Shown here: positions 1-9,193 of the stretch, one piece after another | Layout of the letters: every line of letters starts with the position of its first letter | Numbering within the stretch: position 1 is the stretch's first letter | Assembly (NCBI GenBank): GCA_963837755.1 | Contig: CAWIOP010000002.1 | Coordinates: forward strand, 434,001 to 498,000 | Reading direction: 5' to 3' | DNA: 64,000 nt | Source of the DNA: JADGHX01 sp963837755 | GTDB lineage: Bacteria > Pseudomonadota > Gammaproteobacteria > Steroidobacterales > Steroidobacteraceae | The notes under the pieces: generated by a model | Databases searched by the model: none | What the model saw: the letters and a program-made list of their open reading frames with translations, nothing else | What the model was told of the DNA's origin: nothing | Program-made: the position numbers and the translations under genes

Positions 1-2
1 CG

Positions 3-3000
3 GGTGCGCACGACGTGGCTGGAGTCGAGCGTGAGTTCAAATACGTGCTGCGAGCGTACGGTGAAGACGGTAAGTTCGACGACACCGCCGCGCAATCGCT
101 CCTGGTCGTCCGCGATCCGCGAGATCTGGAAACCGCGCCGAACGAACAGCCGCCGACGCGCGACGGGGAACGGGTCGCTGAGGCCGGTTCAACCGGCTTC
201 ACGGGCACTGTCGATTCCGGCGTGCAGGAAGCCGTGCAGGAGGCCACGCGGGAAGCCGTGCGGGACGACGCGCCGCTCGCCGTCACGGATGAGGTCGGTG
301 TTGGGGTGGACTTTGAGTACGGAATGTCGGAGTCGGCTGCGCAGGAGGAGAATCCTGCGCCCGAACCGGCGGCCACCGGCGTAACGACGTATTTCGGCTC
401 GGAGCCCGCAGCTGCGTTCGCGCCCGTGCCCCCGCGGCAAAGGCCGGAAGCGGAGCTCCTTGCAAGCTACGGCGAAAGCGGCCTTGCGCTTCAGAACATT
501 CAACTGAGCAGCGGAACGGTGACGGTGCGCGGCAGCGGCATTCCCGCCCGGCACACCGTGTGGGTGGCGGGCCGCCCCGTGCCTGTGGATGTGAACGGCA
601 ACTTCATCGCGGAGGAGATTCTGCCGACGGGCACGCACACGGTGGAAGTAGCGGTGCTCGATCCGGAGGGCAATGGGTCGCTGTACCTGCGCGATCTGGA
701 ATTCCAGGGGAACGACCGATTCTTCGTCGGCATGGCGGATCTGACGGTATCGTCCAACCGCACGAGCGGGGCCGCGGACCTGCTGCAGGGTGAGAACGCG
801 CCATACGATTACGATTCGTCCTTCGATGGCAGGCTCGCGTTCTATGGCACCGAGAAATTCGGGGACCGCTGGCGGGTGACCGCGAGCGCCGATACCCGCG
901 AAGGACCGATCAAGGACTTGTTCAGTAATTTCCTGAACAAGTCGCCCGACTCGCTGTTCCGGCGAATCGATCCCGACAGCCATTACCCGACGTTCGGCGA
1001 TGACGGCGTGGTGGAGGAGGTGGCCCCGACACTCGGCAAATTCCATGTCAGGGTGAATCAGGGCGACAACCGCGCCCTCTGGGGAAACTTCAGGACCCGC
1101 TATGTGGACAATGAGCTCGCGCAGGTGGACCGCGGGCTCTATGGCGCCAATGCACATTGGCAGTCCGATGCCATAACGACCTTCGGCGAGCAGCGTGTCG
1201 CGATCGACGCATTTGCCGCCGAGCCGGGCACGGTCGCGGGCCGGGACGAGTTCAGGGGCACGGGCGGCTCGCTCTATTATTTGCGCAACCAGGATATCCT
1301 GTCCGGTTCCGAGCGGGTCCGGATCGAGCTGCGCGACAAGGACTCCGGGCTCGTGACGGGCGTGGTGAACCTGCGTCCCGCGCTCGATTACGACGTCGAT
1401 TACCTGCAGGGCCGGATTCTGCTCGCCGAGCCTCTCTCCGCGACCGGGGAGGACAACCTGCTGGTTCGAACCGGCGGCCTGAGTGGAGAGGATGCGTTCC
1501 TGGTGGTCCGCTACGAATTCTCCCCCGGCTTCGACGAGATCGACTCGCTGGCCACCGGCGGCCAGGGACATTACTGGCTGAATGACTACATCAAGGTAGG
1601 CTTGACCGGCAGTCGCAGCGACGAGGGTGAAGGCGACAGTGGCCTGCAAGGCGCGGATCTCACGCTGCGGAAGAGCGCGGACTCCTGGTTCAAGGTGCAG
1701 GGCGCAAAGAGCGAAGGGCTGGTGTCCTCTTCGTTGTATTCCGATGACGGCGGCTTCGGCTTCGTGGGCCATGACCCGCTGTCCTTCAACGACGCAAAGG
1801 CTGACGGATACCGCGCCGATCTCAGCGTCGGGTTCGGGGATTTCATCTCCGGGAGCAAAGGGCGGCTGGCGCTTTACACCCAGAACCTCGGCGCAGGCTA
1901 TTCGGCGCCCGGCCTTGCGACGCTGACGGATCGGCAGCACTACGGCGGCACGATCAGATTGCCCATCGGAGACCGGCTCAACGTACGCGCCAAGGCGGAC
2001 CGAAAGAGTCAGGATCTGGGATTGGAAAGAACCGCTCAGGAGCTGGACGTCAGCTACCGGCTGAGCGAGCAGTGGAGTCTGGGCACCGGAGTGCGCAAGG
2101 ACCAGCGCGAAGACCACTCACCGATCGTGCCGCTGACCCAGGAGCAGGGCGAGCGAACCGATGCCGTCGTGCACCTGGGGTTCGACTCCCGTACGTCGTG
2201 GCGCGCATACGGGTTCGTTCAGGACACGGTGTCGAAGACCGAGGACCGTGAAGACAACGGGCGCATTGGAGTCGGCGGCTCGTATCGATTCGGCAAGCGG
2301 CTGCGTCTCGACGCGGAAGTCTCCAACGGCGATGTCGGCGCAGGCGGCAAACTCGGCACCAGCTACCTGGTTTCGGACCGTACCAATCTGTATTTGAACT
2401 ACGCCCTCGAGAACGAGCGCGCGGACAACGGCCTGCAGGGCCGTCGCGGCAACCTGATCTCGGGAGTGAAGCGGCGATTCTCGGACAGCGGCAGTGTCTA
2501 TCTGGAAGAGCGTTATCAGGACACGGATTTCATGTCGGGGCTCACACATGCCACCGGCGTAACGCTCACGGCGCGCGATCGCTGGAACTTCGGCGCCAAT
2601 ACCGAGATCGGCACGCTGATGGACAGCGAGACGGGCGCGAAAACGCAGCGGCAGGCGGGCGGCATTCGCATCGGCTACGCGTTCGATACCGTGCAGATCT
2701 CCAGCGGCATCGAATACCGCTTCGACGAGTCGGAGCAGCTCGATGCGACGATGGCGGAGCGCACCACCTGGCTGTTCAGGAACAACTTCAAGTATCAGGT
2801 CACTCCGGATTGGCGCGTCGTCGGCAAGCTCAACCATTCCATGAGCGATAGCTCTCAGGGGCAGTTTTATGATGGCGGCTATACAGAGAGCGTCATCGGC
2901 TACGGATATCGTCCGATCTTCAACGACCGGCTCGATGCGCTCGCCAAGTACACGTACTTCTACAATGTTCCCACCATGGGACAGACGACGCTCCAGGGCA

Positions 3001-3398
3001 CGGCGGCGCAGTTCATTCAGAAGAGCCATATCGCCTCGCTGGACTTCACTTATGAGCTCACGAGCAAGCTGTCTCTCGGCGGGAAATACGCCTATCGGGT
3101 GGGCCAGGCGAGCCTGGATCGGGAAGACCCACAGTTCTTCGACAACAAGGCTCAGCTCTATATCGTGCGCGCCGACTGGCGCTTCCTGCGGCAATGGGAA
3201 GGATTGATCGAGGCCCGCATGCTCGAGATGCCCGACTTCAACGAGCGACGCGGTGGGGCGCTATTGGGCATCTACCGGTACGTCGGCAGGCACGTGAAGG
3301 CCGGAGTGGGCTACAACTTCACGGATTTCTCGGAAGACCTGACGGATCTGAGCTTCAGGCACCAGGGTGTATTCATGAACGTGATCGGGACGATGTGA
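3..3398 (+). CDS. Large outer-membrane beta-barrel protein, 5' end outside window
   Basis: The frame is open from the first bases of the window, so this is the C-terminal part (about 1130 residues) of a longer protein. The start of the visible part resembles the end of a repeated extracellular module (EFKYVLRAYGEDGKFDD). A low-complexity Pro/Ala/Glu linker follows, then an Ig-like module at about residues 155-230 (VRGSGIPARHTVWVAGRPV). From about residue 240 to the end there are alternating aromatic and polar strands (for example LGKFHVRVNQGDNRALWGNF) typical of a many-stranded barrel. I recognise the architecture from large surface proteins of proteobacteria but cannot name a characterised homologue. 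No TonB plug is visible in the part shown. The gene lies outside the proposed island. Its role, perhaps adhesion or envelope structure, is inference. Confidence 0.7.
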   Translation, partial: GAHDVAGVEREFKYVLRAYGEDGKFDDTAAQSLLVVRDPRDLETAPNEQPPTRDGERVAEAGSTGFTGTVDSGVQEAVQEATREAVRDDAPLAVTDEVGVGVDFEYGMSESAAQEENPAPEPAATGVTTYFGSEPAAAFAPVPPRQRPEAELLASYGESGLALQNIQLSSGTVTVRGSGIPARHTVWVAGRPVPVDVNGNFIAEEILPTGTHTVEVAVLDPEGNGSLYLRDLEFQGNDRFFVGMADLTVSSNRTSGAADLLQGENAPYDYDSSFDGRLAFYGTEKFGDRWRVTASADTREGPIKDLFSNFLNKSPDSLFRRIDPDSHYPTFGDDGVVEEVAPTLGKFHVRVNQGDNRALWGNFRTRYVDNELAQVDRGLYGANAHWQSDAITTFGEQRVAIDAFAAEPGTVAGRDEFRGTGGSLYYLRNQDILSGSERVRIELRDKDSGLVTGVVNLRPALDYDVDYLQGRILLAEPLSATGEDNLLVRTGGLSGEDAFLVVRYEFSPGFDEIDSLATGGQGHYWLNDYIKVGLTGSRSDEGEGDSGLQGADLTLRKSADSWFKVQGAKSEGLVSSSLYSDDGGFGFVGHDPLSFNDAKADGYRADLSVGFGDFISGSKGRLALYTQNLGAGYSAPGLATLTDRQHYGGTIRLPIGDRLNVRAKADRKSQDLGLERTAQELDVSYRLSEQWSLGTGVRKDQREDHSPIVPLTQEQGERTDAVVHLGFDSRTSWRAYGFVQDTVSKTEDREDNGRIGVGGSYRFGKRLRLDAEVSNGDVGAGGKLGTSYLVSDRTNLYLNYALENERADNGLQGRRGNLISGVKRRFSDSGSVYLEERYQDTDFMSGLTHATGVTLTARDRWNFGANTEIGTLMDSETGAKTQRQAGGIRIGYAFDTVQISSGIEYRFDESEQLDATMAERTTWLFRNNFKYQVTPDWRVVGKLNHSMSDSSQGQFYDGGYTESVIGYGYRPIFNDRLDALAKYTYFYNVPTMGQTTLQGTAAQFIQKSHIASLDFTYELTSKLSLGGKYAYRVGQASLDREDPQFFDNKAQLYIVRADWRFLRQWEGLIEARMLEMPDFNERRGGALLGIYRYVGRHVKAGVGYNFTDFSEDLTDLSFRHQGVFMNVIGTM

Positions 3399-3453
3399 TC
3401 GGCTCCACCGCTCACTGCAACCTGAATCCAGGAATCCGAAAGGAGCACCGGAT

Positions 3454-3555
3454 ATGCGCGAGCATTTTCGACTTCGCGAGACGGGAGTGCTCTCTGCCGA
3501 GGAGTACGAGACCAGCAAAGGGCGCATCCTCGCAGAGCACTCGCGCGCTGCTTGA
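3454..3555 (+). CDS. SHOCT-like short peptide (33 aa)
   Basis: A 33-codon ORF preceded by a very good ribosome binding site (AGGAG at 3441-3445, 8 bases before the ATG). The peptide reads FRLRETGVLSAEEYETSKGR in its core, which matches the SHOCT pattern: a short helix, a G-x-[IL]-[ST]-x-E-E-[FY] turn, then a second helix ending in K-x-x-[IL]-L. SHOCT units usually sit at the C-terminus of larger membrane or oligomeric proteins. A free-standing one 55 bases after a large outer-membrane protein could be a small partner or a remnant. It is too short for routine gene calling, but the site and the motif support it independently. Confidence 0.55.
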   Translation: MREHFRLRETGVLSAEEYETSKGRILAEHSRAA

Positions 3556-4288
3556 ATAGGGCCGATGGGGCCTTCATTGGCTCAGTGGCGGGCCGGGAAC
3601 TTGTGGCGCGGCGCGCCGTCTGACGGGTCAACGTCGCGCAACGATATATAGAAGAGTGGGTAGAATCCCACCCCGCGGCACAAACCCGCTTTCCCTGTGC
3701 CGTTTCGCGCGCATGGCGCGAGCCAACTACCTAGAATGAAGAATGCAAATCTGCTCTAAATTATTGTTTTTATTGGTGCCCGGGAGAGGACCGTAACCTG
3801 GCTCGTAAGACATTGTCGTCATTAACTTACTTCGGAACGCGCGCTCGCGAGTTACCCGCAAAGTTACCCAACGAAGTATGCGCTGCCGTGGGCTGTAGTG
3901 ATACGCGTTGATCAGCCTTGGGCGTACCCGTCGTCAGCGCGCCGACAGTTCGCGCAGTCTCCTTCAAAGTATCGGCTCTTCATAACGACATCTGAACTGC
4001 TACCGAAGGCCCCCGTTAGCGCCCGACGTGCGTCGGGACCGGCCCGTGACTGCCGGCGAATCCTTCTTGGTGCCTGAATCGTCTTGGCGATAGCTCTTTT
4101 ATCAGTACGCAGCAGAGAGCAGCGCCACAGCCGGTTCAGCCATAAGGTCAGCTTGGAGGCACGATCTCGGTTGTGTCATCGGTCCGTTCCAATTCCATGC
4201 CTTGACATGGCTGTCGGGCGTCTGTAGGAATACGGGGCTGCATCTGCTGTCCGGCAGATTCGATAAGAAGAGCAGAAGAGGGGGCACA
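3556..4288. other. Gene-poor stretch at the left island edge
   Basis: About 730 bases without a convincing gene. It holds the left copy of the tRNA-end repeat (3773-3797). Base composition is more AT-rich around 3735-3775 than in flanking genes. The stretch from 3800 to 4288 probably contains the promoter of the receptor gene that starts at 4289. I do not see a complete tRNA in it. Confidence 0.5.
3773..3797 (-). repeat. Left tRNA-3'-end repeat, probable attL
   Basis: Contains GGTGCCCGGGAGAGGACC, identical to the right copy at 37316-37335 over 20 bases including the leading TT, with a further AACCT shared after two differing bases. On the minus strand this reads as a T-stem and acceptor arm ending in GGGCACCA, like the 3' end of a tRNA-Leu gene. 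The rest of a tRNA is absent, as expected for the distal copy left by integration into a tRNA gene. Confidence 0.6.
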
Positions 4289-6676
4289 ATGATGACGAAC
4301 AACTCGGTGAAATGCCGAGGCGTCCGCGCGGCCGTACGGGTCGCGCTGGGTCTTACGATCACCAGCACGGCGCTGGCGCAGGAGTCCGGCGGACAGGATG
4401 TCCTGCAAGAGGTCACGGTAACGGCACAGTTTCGCGAGCAAAGCGTTCAGGACACGCCTCTATCGATCACGGCGATCTCCGGAGACATCCTGGAGTCGCG
4501 CAGCCAGACGAATCTCTCGGAAGTCGCCAGTCAGGCGCCCAATGTCACGCTGAAACCGCAAGGCGCGGCGTTCGGTCCTTCTCTCGGCGCATCAATCCGC
4601 GGCGTGGGTCAGTTCGATTTCAACCCGGCGCTCGAGCCCGGCGTCGGCCTCTATGTGGATGACGTCTACTACGCCACGCTCACCGGCTCGATTCTGGATC
4701 TGCTCGACCTGGATCGCGTGGAGATCCTGCGCGGCCCGCAGGGCACGCTGGCCGGCAAGAACTCGATCGGCGGTGCGGTAAAGCTCTTTTCGAAGAAGCC
4801 CGCGGGCGAAGGCGGATATCTCTCCGCCACGTATGGCACGCGTGATCGGGTGGATTTGCGTGGAAGCGCCGATTTCGCCCTCAACGACAAGCTGTTCGCG
4901 CGCCTCTCGGGCGTGAGCAAGAAGCAGAACGGATACATCCAGCGACGGGACTACGGTTGCGATCATCCTGCCAGCGGCGTGCCGCTTCTGGTCTCGGTGG
5001 GGCAGGGCTGCGTGCTGGGCTACGACGGAAACGTGGACTACAGTGCCGTTCGGGGCATGCTGCGTTTTGTCGCGAGCGACAACCTCGAGCTCACGGGAGC
5101 CGTGGACTACACGCACGATGTGCGCAATCCCGCCGGTGCCGTGCTCGTCCAGGCGACCTCGACGGTCAACCCGAACGTGCAGCCGGTACAAGGCGTGACG
5201 GCTCTCCCCGGATCGGCCTTCGTCGTCCCGCGCGGCTCATATTACAACTACGCTACCTCCTACAACCCGAAGAATACGTTCACCGTCCTGACCGGACCCA
5301 ACACGGGCCGAACGATACCGACGGATGAGACACGCCCGAACCAGAACGTCGACTTCAGCGGCTGGGGCGCTTCGGGTCACGTCGACTGGAAGCTGTCGGA
5401 GCGACTGTCGCTCGTCTCGGTGAGTGCCTTTCGCGAGTACACGTCATACTTCGCCAACGACAACGATCTGTCGCCGCTGGCCAGCTCGCTGGGCTATGGA
5501 ACACTGCATTTCCATTCGTTCAGCCAGGAGCTGCGCCTGAATGGCGCGCTCTTCAACGGTGACCGTCTCGAGTACACCGTTGGCGCGTTCTACATGGATC
5601 AGAAGTCTCTTTATGCGACGACGCAGGATCTGCGCTACTCCGCGACGAGCCTGACGGCGTTCCAGGGCGACGATCCGGTGAACGCGGATACCAAAGCCGT
5701 TTTCGCGCACGCGTCCTACAAACTCACGGATCCGCTGACCCTCAACCTGGGCGTTCGATACACCGACGAACACAAGGACTACACGTTCTCGCGCAAGACC
5801 CGCACGGGTGTCACGTATGCGCCGCTTGCGGCGATCGACGGCCTGCGCTCGGATTACGACGGCAACCAGGTCGACTATCGTGCCAACGTTCAATATGCGT
5901 GGACGGAGCAGATCATGACGTACGCGCAGGTCGCCACCGGCTTCAAGGGCGGCGGTATCTCGCCACGTCCGTTCTCCGCAGCCCAGGCCGTGCCGTTCGA
6001 TCCCGAGAAGCTGAAATCGTACGAAATCGGCGTGAAGTCCGATCTTTTGGATCGACGCATGCGGGTGAACGCTTCCGTGTTCTTCAGCGACTACACCGAT
6101 ATGCTGCTGACGCTGAGCTCATGCCCGCAATACGGCGTCGGCTTGCCGTGCGCGGTGGTCGCCAATGCCGGCGACGCGGAGATCAAGGGCGCCGAGCTCG
6201 AGACGGAGATTCACCCGATCGAGCGCTTGTCGATCGACGGCTCGGTCAGCTACCTGAAGTTCAAGTACACGAGCATCAATCCGGCGGCCGGCGGCCCCAC
6301 TCGACCGACCGGGCCGCAGTTCGGGATGGTTCCGGCCTACACACCGACACGGAAGTGGAGCGTGGGAGTTCAATACGAGATCCCACTGGGCACGCTCGGT
6401 ACCCTCACGCCGCGCATCGATGCAAGCTATCAGGGCGATCTCTATACGAACGGCGCCAACGCTGCCACGAATCGCATTGACAGCTACACGCTGGCGAACG
6501 CGCGTCTTACCTGGCGAAATTCGGAAGGCTCGTGGGAGTCTTCCTTCGAGGTGACCAATCTCACCGATCAGTACTATTTTCTCACGCGCTTCGACCAGTC
6601 CACGCTCACCGGCCTGGCGGACGGTCAACCTGGGCGGCCACGGGAGTGGGCGCTGACGGTGAAGCGGAAGTTTTAG
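4289..6676 (+). CDS. TonB-dependent outer-membrane receptor
   Basis: A 795-residue receptor. The ATG at 4289 follows a purine-rich site (AGAGGGGGC) and begins a signal peptide ending at about residue 31 (STALAQ), so the longer upstream reading is rejected. The TonB box LQEVTVTAQ follows directly. The plug domain spans about residues 50-165, with VEILRGPQGTLAGKNSIGGA typical of the plug's end. The rest is a 22-strand barrel closing with an aromatic C-terminus (TVKRKF). The family imports siderophores or other large substrates across the outer membrane using TonB energy. Because it is surrounded by esterase and oxidase genes, an organic carbon substrate is more likely than iron, but that is inference. 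Confidence 0.9.
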   Translation: MMTNNSVKCRGVRAAVRVALGLTITSTALAQESGGQDVLQEVTVTAQFREQSVQDTPLSITAISGDILESRSQTNLSEVASQAPNVTLKPQGAAFGPSLGASIRGVGQFDFNPALEPGVGLYVDDVYYATLTGSILDLLDLDRVEILRGPQGTLAGKNSIGGAVKLFSKKPAGEGGYLSATYGTRDRVDLRGSADFALNDKLFARLSGVSKKQNGYIQRRDYGCDHPASGVPLLVSVGQGCVLGYDGNVDYSAVRGMLRFVASDNLELTGAVDYTHDVRNPAGAVLVQATSTVNPNVQPVQGVTALPGSAFVVPRGSYYNYATSYNPKNTFTVLTGPNTGRTIPTDETRPNQNVDFSGWGASGHVDWKLSERLSLVSVSAFREYTSYFANDNDLSPLASSLGYGTLHFHSFSQELRLNGALFNGDRLEYTVGAFYMDQKSLYATTQDLRYSATSLTAFQGDDPVNADTKAVFAHASYKLTDPLTLNLGVRYTDEHKDYTFSRKTRTGVTYAPLAAIDGLRSDYDGNQVDYRANVQYAWTEQIMTYAQVATGFKGGGISPRPFSAAQAVPFDPEKLKSYEIGVKSDLLDRRMRVNASVFFSDYTDMLLTLSSCPQYGVGLPCAVVANAGDAEIKGAELETEIHPIERLSIDGSVSYLKFKYTSINPAAGGPTRPTGPQFGMVPAYTPTRKWSVGVQYEIPLGTLGTLTPRIDASYQGDLYTNGANAATNRIDSYTLANARLTWRNSEGSWESSFEVTNLTDQYYFLTRFDQSTLTGLADGQPGRPREWALTVKRKF

Positions 6677-6691
6677 ATTCTGCGGACGGAA

Positions 6692-7143
6692 ATGCCGGAA
6701 ACTCGCGCGACACCTGCAGCGCCGCTGAAGTGGAGGAAGTGCGAGAGGGGGGGCGCACTTGTGCTGCTGTTGACCGGAGCGGTGCTCGCGGCGCCCGCCT
6801 GCACGAGAACATCTGACGCTGGCAACGCGCTCGCACAGAACATGGCCGACCGCAGGGGCGCGAAGGAATGCGCGCGATCGTGGCGGCCGAGGCGATGCTA
6901 CGCCAATCGATGAAGGATCGGGGCGAGCCGCCCAGGACGCTCTTCCATTTCGAGACCAACTCGCACCTCGAATTTCCCGCTCCCGACCGGGCGTTGCACA
7001 GTGCGTACTGGCTGACCGTGAGCCGTCCGTCTGAAAGCCCGGCAGGGATGAGCATACTTGCGGTCGGCACCTCGACCGACGAGCTGCGGAAGATCGACGG
7101 GAAGTGGCTCATCACCCGACGCGAAATCACGTTGCGGCCGTAG
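6692..7143 (+). pseudogene. SnoaL-like exported protein remnant, frame broken
   Basis: Two pieces in different frames. From 6692 there is a start with a lipoprotein- or signal-like stretch (GALVLLLTGAVLAAPACT). From about 6868 in another frame there is the C-terminal half of a SnoaL/NTF2-like fold, ending DELRKIDGKWLITRREITL, a characteristic closing strand of that family. The full family length is about 150-180 residues, so the middle is missing or the frame has shifted near 6850. It probably decayed after a deletion. Family members often accompany oxidative catabolic genes, as here. Confidence 0.45.
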
Positions 7144-7354
7144 ATTGACGGCGCGCAATGCGTCTGGCGAGCTATCGACCGTTAGGCATGTCCACCTCGG
7201 CCCAGCCCGCCTCGTCGAGTTGGTCCAGCCTGCGAGCGCCGCTCGTCGGACTCGCACTAATCGTTTGTGCCTTCGCGGGTGCCACGCCGGGCCCACTCTG
7301 TTAGCGTCCGCCGCACCATACCGACTGCCGCGCTCAACCGGCGCCCGGGAATAG
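7144..7354. other. Short non-coding stretch with a signal-like ORF
   Basis: No gene is convincing. An ATG at 7188 opens a 38-residue ORF ending at 7304 with one hydrophobic segment (APLVGLALIVCAFAGATPG). It could be the stump of a membrane protein, but it has no ribosome binding site and no recognisable family. Confidence 0.3.
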
Positions 7355-7810
7355 ATGTCATCGATCCCTGTCATTGATCTGGCCGATGCATCGGCCCCGG
7401 CCGGACGCGTCGATCTGTCGGAACTCATCGATCGCCGGCCTATCACGGCCACGCAGATCTGGGTCGCAGCGCTCTGTGCCGCCGCGCTCTTCGTGGATGG
7501 TTACGACATTCAGGTCATGGCGCTTGCGGTGCCGTCGCTGGCACAGGCCTGGTCGCTGCCACCGTCGAGCTTCGGATTCGCGCTGTCGGCCGTCGTCATT
7601 GGCATCACCGCGGGCTCCGGTCTCCTGGGTCCGCTCGGCGACCGGTTCGGCCGGCGCACGATGCTCATCATCACCATGACGCTCGTTGGCCTGCTAACTT
7701 GCGGGACCTCGCTCGCGACGTCACCGGCCCAGTTTGTCGCGTGGCGCCTGGCGACAGGCCTTGCACTCGGCGCCGGCATTCCAAGCTGCGCGGCGCTGAC
7801 TTCGGAATAG
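7355..7810 (+). pseudogene. MFS aromatic-acid transporter, N-terminal stump
   Basis: The first 151 residues of an AAHS-type (aromatic acid:H+ symporter) MFS protein. The motif DGYDIQVMALAVPSLA in helix 1 and GPLGDRFGRRTMLI after helix 2 are hallmarks of the PcaK/BenK group. The protein stops after IPSCAALTSE, exactly where the family continues with a tyrosine and loop before helix 6, so about two thirds is gone. Directly at the stop the frame of an FAD-monooxygenase tail begins, indicating a deletion junction at about 7802-7812. The intact gene would have imported benzoate-like acids, consistent with a lost aromatic pathway. Confidence 0.75.
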
Positions 7811-8205
7811 GCGACACCAATCCCTGCGGTGGACTCGGCTTCACCACCGGATTGTGGAGCGGCATGATCCTCTCCGATGTGCTCGTGGAAGTCATCGCCG
7901 GCCGCGCTGACGAGGCGATCCTCGATCGGTATTCCGACGAACGGCGCCGCGTGTTCTGGCAGATCACTTCCCCCGGCGCATCAGAGAACAAGCGCATGAT
8001 GGAAGAGAGCGATCTCGAGAAACGCCTGAAGGACATCGAAGGCGTCCGGGCGATGGCCGAAGATCCCGCCGTCGCGCGTCTCATGATGCTGTTTCCCTTC
8101 AAGGTGATTGGCGATCCCTTGCGCGAAGGTTCGCGATGGAAGAATACGGACCCGACCGCCCGCGCGGGTGTCGATCTGGGCGGCCGCGGATCGCAGCTCG
8201 CATGA
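7808..8205 (+). pseudogene. FAD-dependent aromatic monooxygenase, C-terminal fragment
   Basis: From about 7808 the frame reads GDTNPCGGLGFTTGLWSG. This is the GD-x-H-x-x-P-x-x-G-x-G region of flavoprotein hydroxylases (PHBH-like, FAD_binding_3), here with the usual His replaced. It continues with ILDRYSDERRRVFWQ, a typical helix of the family, and ends at 8205. The N-terminal Rossmann GxGxxG part is absent, removed together with the transporter's 3' part. The stop overlaps the ATG of the next gene (ATGA at 8202-8205), showing that the two were translationally coupled before the loss. Confidence 0.7.
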
Positions 8206-9185
8206 CTCGTCCGCTCGAAGGCAAAGTCGCCATCGTCACCGGTGCCGGCCGCGGCATCGGTCGTGCTCATGCGCTCGCGCTCGCGGAGGCGGGCGCCGCC
8301 GTGCTCGTGAACGATTTCGGCGGCGGCTTTCGTGGAGAAGGGGCGGTGGCGGATTTGGGCCCTACGGAAAGCGTCGTCGCCGAAATCCGGGCGCATGGCG
8401 GCCGGGCACTCGCCGACGTGGCCAACGTTGGCGAATGGGCCAGCGGCCAGTGGCTCGTCGACAAGGCCGTGAGCCAGTTTGGCGGGCTCGACATCGTCGT
8501 GAACAACGCAGGCATCTGTCGTTTCGCCAAGGTGGACGAGATGACGCGGGAAGACTGGGATCTCACGATCGCAGTCAATCTCACGGGCACGGCAACGCTC
8601 GCAGCCGCTGCCTCTCGCTACTGGCGTTCGCGCGGCCCGCAATGCGGACGCGCGATCATCAACACGTCCTCGCCCGCCGGGACAAACCCTGCGCCGGGCA
8701 GCCCTTCGTACTGCGCCTCGAAAGCGGGCGTCTCGGCCTTCACGATCGCCTCAGCGATCGAGCTCGCGCCGCTCGGGGTGCGCGTCAACGCCATCGCGCC
8801 GATGGCGCGTACCCGCATGACGCTCGCCGTGACCGCTCACGACGATGTGATGAAACCGGTGGAGCAGGGCTTCGATCGGGTCGCGCCGGAACACGTGGCC
8901 CCGCTCGTCGTCTATCTCGCGTCGGCGCGTTGTCGCTTTACCGGGCGTGTTTTCGGCATCGAAGGCGACGACCTCTTCCTGTTCGACGGCTGGAGCGCCG
9001 AGCAACATTTCAACAATGGCGCTCGCCCGTGGTCGCAGGAAGATCTCGAGCGAGCGCTGGCCGATGTCGACCGGCAGGATCGAGGGTGGTTCATAGCGCC
9101 CTCACAACGCATGCCGGGGCCGGCACCTTCAGACGCGACGCTGGCCGAGCTCGACGCAACCTTGCTGGCCAAGAGTTTGTATTAG
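8202..9185 (+). CDS. Short-chain dehydrogenase/reductase (SDR), HSD17B4-like
   Basis: The ATG at 8202 overlaps the upstream stop. The protein has 327 residues. The cofactor motif TGAGRGIG is at about residues 14-21. It is followed by VNDFGGGFRGEG, an insertion typical of SDRs related to the peroxisomal multifunctional 3-hydroxyacyl-CoA dehydrogenases. NNAG, the catalytic Ser in NTSSPAGT and the Tyr-Lys pair in YCASK are present, so the enzyme should be active with NAD(P). A C-terminal extension of about 60 residues is longer than a classical SDR. It probably oxidises a hydroxyacyl or cyclic alcohol intermediate in the degraded aromatic or terpenoid pathway around it. Substrate unknown. Confidence 0.85.
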   Translation: MTRPLEGKVAIVTGAGRGIGRAHALALAEAGAAVLVNDFGGGFRGEGAVADLGPTESVVAEIRAHGGRALADVANVGEWASGQWLVDKAVSQFGGLDIVVNNAGICRFAKVDEMTREDWDLTIAVNLTGTATLAAAASRYWRSRGPQCGRAIINTSSPAGTNPAPGSPSYCASKAGVSAFTIASAIELAPLGVRVNAIAPMARTRMTLAVTAHDDVMKPVEQGFDRVAPEHVAPLVVYLASARCRFTGRVFGIEGDDLFLFDGWSAEQHFNNGARPWSQEDLERALADVDRQDRGWFIAPSQRMPGPAPSDATLAELDATLLAKSLY

Positions 9186-9193
9186 GGGGGGCC

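Noticed and set aside
189..2117. Long minus-strand ORF under the first outer-membrane gene
   Set aside because: Product is Arg/Ala/Val-rich without motifs; the plus frame has a clear barrel protein. It is an antisense shadow common in GC-rich DNA.
3656..3671. Hairpin GTGGG/CCCAC resembling a tRNA T-arm
   Set aside because: The loop has six bases rather than seven and lacks TTC; no other tRNA arms can be built around it.
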